This document shows positions 10,539-12,339 of a stretch of 12,339 nt of DNA, piece by piece; position 1 is the stretch's first letter, and the number at the start of each line of letters is the position of its first letter. Source of the DNA: Gammaproteobacteria bacterium (GTDB lineage: Bacteria > Pseudomonadota > Gammaproteobacteria > Steroidobacterales > Steroidobacteraceae); the NCBI GenBank assembly GCA_030043215.1, contig JASHYG010000029.1:1-12339 (forward strand), in the 5' to 3' direction. Under the pieces are notes generated by a model, which worked only from the letters and a program-made list of their open reading frames with translations, made no database searches and was not told where the DNA came from. Position numbers and translations under genes: made by a program.

Positions 10539-10709
10539 GGTCGTATCGGTGCTCGCGCGCGGCCGCCGGGTGGCCAAATGATACTGTAAGAGGGGGGTGC
10601 GCGGACCGCGGCAACAGTGACGCGGATCGCAGCGGCCCCCCGGAAATTGCCACACGATCGGCGGCGCAAGTCCGCACCGAGCGGCCGCGGCCGCCGGGTA
10701 CCGAAGACC
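10539..10709. promoter_or_regulatory. Divergent intergenic region between pssA and the lytic transglycosylase gene
   Basis: These 171 bases must hold promoters for both the pssA operon (leftward) and the transglycosylase gene (rightward). On the minus strand TATCAT (10583-10578) is a five-of-six -10 match placed about 40 bases before the pssA GTG, without a good -35. On the plus strand TTGCCA (10647-10652) resembles a -35 but has no matching -10. A 13-base direct repeat, GCGGCCGCCGGGT, occurs at 10559-10571 and 10687-10699. No individual promoter can be called firmly. Confidence 0.4.
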
Positions 10710-11366
10710 ATGGCTACATCGCTGCGCTCCGGCCTCGGCCCTCTCTCTCTCGCGCTCGCGCTCGCGGCCGGGCTCCTGCCATGGCGCTGCGCGCTCGCCG
10801 GCCCGCAGAGCGATCCGGGCCTCAAGGATGTCGTCGCGCGCGCCATCGCTGAGGCCCAGTGTTTCACCGACCGCTTCGATTCGGCGGTGTGGTACCGGCT
10901 CATGGAGCCGCGCTTGAGGCGCGCCGTCCCCGACCGGAGCGAGCGCGTCGCCATTCTGCAAGACGTCTACTGCGAGACGCACCGGCCGGGGGAAGCCCGC
11001 CTGCCGCCGGGACTCGTCATGGCCCTCATCGACGTGGAGAGCCGCTTCGACCGCTGGGCCGTCTCCTCGGCCGGAGCGGTGGGGCTCATGCAGGTCATGC
11101 CCTTCTGGCCCGAGCAGCTCGGCATGCGCCGCTACGAGCTCACGCACATCGGCCCCAACGTGCGGATGGGATGCGCCATCCTGCGCTACTACCTCAAACA
11201 GGAGCACCACGATTACCGCAAGGCGCTCGCCCACTACAATGGCAGCGCCGGCCGGAGCGGCTACTCGGACGCCGTGCTCGAGCGCTGGGGAGATAGGTGG
11301 ACGGGTGCCGATGACCTCGGCAATTCCGAGGCGACTCAGCCGGTGACGAAGCCGCCCGGCGGCTGA
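10710..11366 (+). CDS. Secreted lytic transglycosylase, SLT (family 1) domain
   Basis: A 218-residue periplasmic enzyme that cleaves the MurNAc-GlcNAc bond of peptidoglycan with formation of 1,6-anhydro-MurNAc. Residues 1-30 form a signal peptide with a Leu/Ala core and a likely cleavage after ALA30. The Cys at 27 is not in a lipobox context, so a lipoprotein is unlikely. The SLT core has catalytic Glu110 in DVESRFD, then SSAGAVGLMQVMPFW, the NVRMGCAILRYYL helix and ALAHYNGS. Cys51 and Cys88 before the domain could form a disulfide (inference). The ATG at 10710 is chosen because an in-frame ATG at 10617 would put a basic extension before the signal peptide. It is short for the group, with no extra wall-binding domain. 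Its 3' end overlaps acyP by 31 bases. Confidence 0.9.
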   Translation: MATSLRSGLGPLSLALALAAGLLPWRCALAGPQSDPGLKDVVARAIAEAQCFTDRFDSAVWYRLMEPRLRRAVPDRSERVAILQDVYCETHRPGEARLPPGLVMALIDVESRFDRWAVSSAGAVGLMQVMPFWPEQLGMRRYELTHIGPNVRMGCAILRYYLKQEHHDYRKALAHYNGSAGRSGYSDAVLERWGDRWTGADDLGNSEATQPVTKPPGG

Positions 11367-11611
11367 TCGATGTCGGCTCTCGCGTCCGCCACCTCCACGG
11401 CCGTGACCTTGCTCGCCGAGGAGCCGATCCACAGCCACTCGATGAACGCTTGCACGGCCGCCTCCTCGCCGCAGGCGAGCACCTCGACACGGCCGTCGGA
11501 GAGATTCCGGGCGTAGCCCGAGACCTCGAGCTCACGCGCGCGCGCCGCGGCCGCGCCGCGGAAATAGACGCCCTGTACTCGGCCGCTCACCCAACAGATC
11601 TTGCCGATCAT
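11336..11611 (-). CDS. acyP: Acylphosphatase
   Basis: A 91-residue cytoplasmic enzyme that hydrolyses acyl phosphates such as carbamoyl or 1,3-bisphosphoglycerate-type substrates. The family signature is present: GRVQGVYFR (10-18) with catalytic Arg18, and GYARNLSDGRVEV with catalytic Asn36. The usual Gly before Phe-Arg is Tyr16, a variation found in the family. Length is normal. The ATG at 11611 lies 25 bases from the divergent start of the wrbA-like gene, and no Shine-Dalgarno is visible. Its last 31 bases overlap the end of the lytic transglycosylase gene on the other strand. Confidence 0.93.
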   Translation of the reverse strand: MIGKICWVSGRVQGVYFRGAAAARARELEVSGYARNLSDGRVEVLACGEEAAVQAFIEWLWIGSSASKVTAVEVADARADIDQPPGGFVTG

Positions 11612-11619
11612 GCCGCGCC

Positions 11620-12339
<720 letters not shown>

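Noticed and set aside
10578..10614. A sigma-70 promoter for pssA using TATCAT with TTGCCG upstream
   Set aside because: The two hexamers are about 25 bases apart, too far for a standard promoter. Only the -10-like element remains as weak evidence.
10643..10675. A sigma-E-like promoter (GGAAATT) before the lytic transglycosylase gene
   Set aside because: No matching -10 sequence occurs at a suitable spacing.
10741..10766. CT-repeat followed by CGCGCT repeats, a possible phase-variation tract in the transglycosylase signal peptide
   Set aside because: The tracts are short, and they are adequately explained by Leu/Ala codons of the signal peptide core.

Overview
The window is a gene-dense stretch of a chromosome with very high GC content, and it reads as housekeeping sequence. 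HolC, ValS, RF3, RimI and Hda together, and the HolC–ValS and WrbA–Hda adjacencies, point to a high-GC gammaproteobacterium (for example of the Xanthomonadales, Nevskiales or Chromatiales type). I cannot fix the genus from sequence alone. I see no insertion sequences, phage genes, tRNA or rRNA genes, CRISPR arrays or obvious horizontally acquired segments, and no gap between genes exceeds about 170 bases.

Layout. (1) Positions 1-6978, plus strand: the 3' end of holC, then valS, and three genes packed directly behind it: a MoxR-type AAA+ ATPase, a DUF58 membrane protein and a TgpA-like DUF3488/transglutaminase membrane protein. The valS/moxR and DUF58/tgpA junctions are both 4-base GTGA stop/start overlaps. 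(2) Positions 6911-10538, minus strand: a four-gene operon-like run in transcription order pssA (phosphatidylserine synthase), family 4 uracil-DNA glycosylase, rimI and prfC, with gaps of 4, 14 and 19 bases. (3) Positions 10539-10709: a divergent intergenic region between pssA and a small secreted lytic transglycosylase gene on the plus strand. (4) Positions 11336-12339: acyP (minus), a WrbA-like flavodoxin gene (plus) and the 3' end of hda (minus).

How the genes fit together. HolC, the UDG and Hda serve DNA replication and repair. ValS, RF3 and RimI serve translation. The MoxR/DUF58/TgpA trio is a widespread but poorly understood envelope system: a cytoplasmic AAA+ chaperone, a membrane-bound partner and a polytopic protein with a transglutaminase-fold domain. 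PssA and the lytic transglycosylase are also envelope functions. The tight coupling of the envelope trio to valS is the most interesting architectural point.

Other points worth a second look are a perfect TATAAT box just before the valS start (likely leaderless mRNA) with a perfect 9-bp inverted repeat upstream of it; a family 4 UDG with serine at the expected third iron-sulfur cysteine; and overlap of coding ends in all three convergent gene pairs. I found no evidence of a wholly new system. Very long antisense open frames exist opposite valS, moxR/DUF58, tgpA and prfC, but these are expected by-products of GC-rich codon use.
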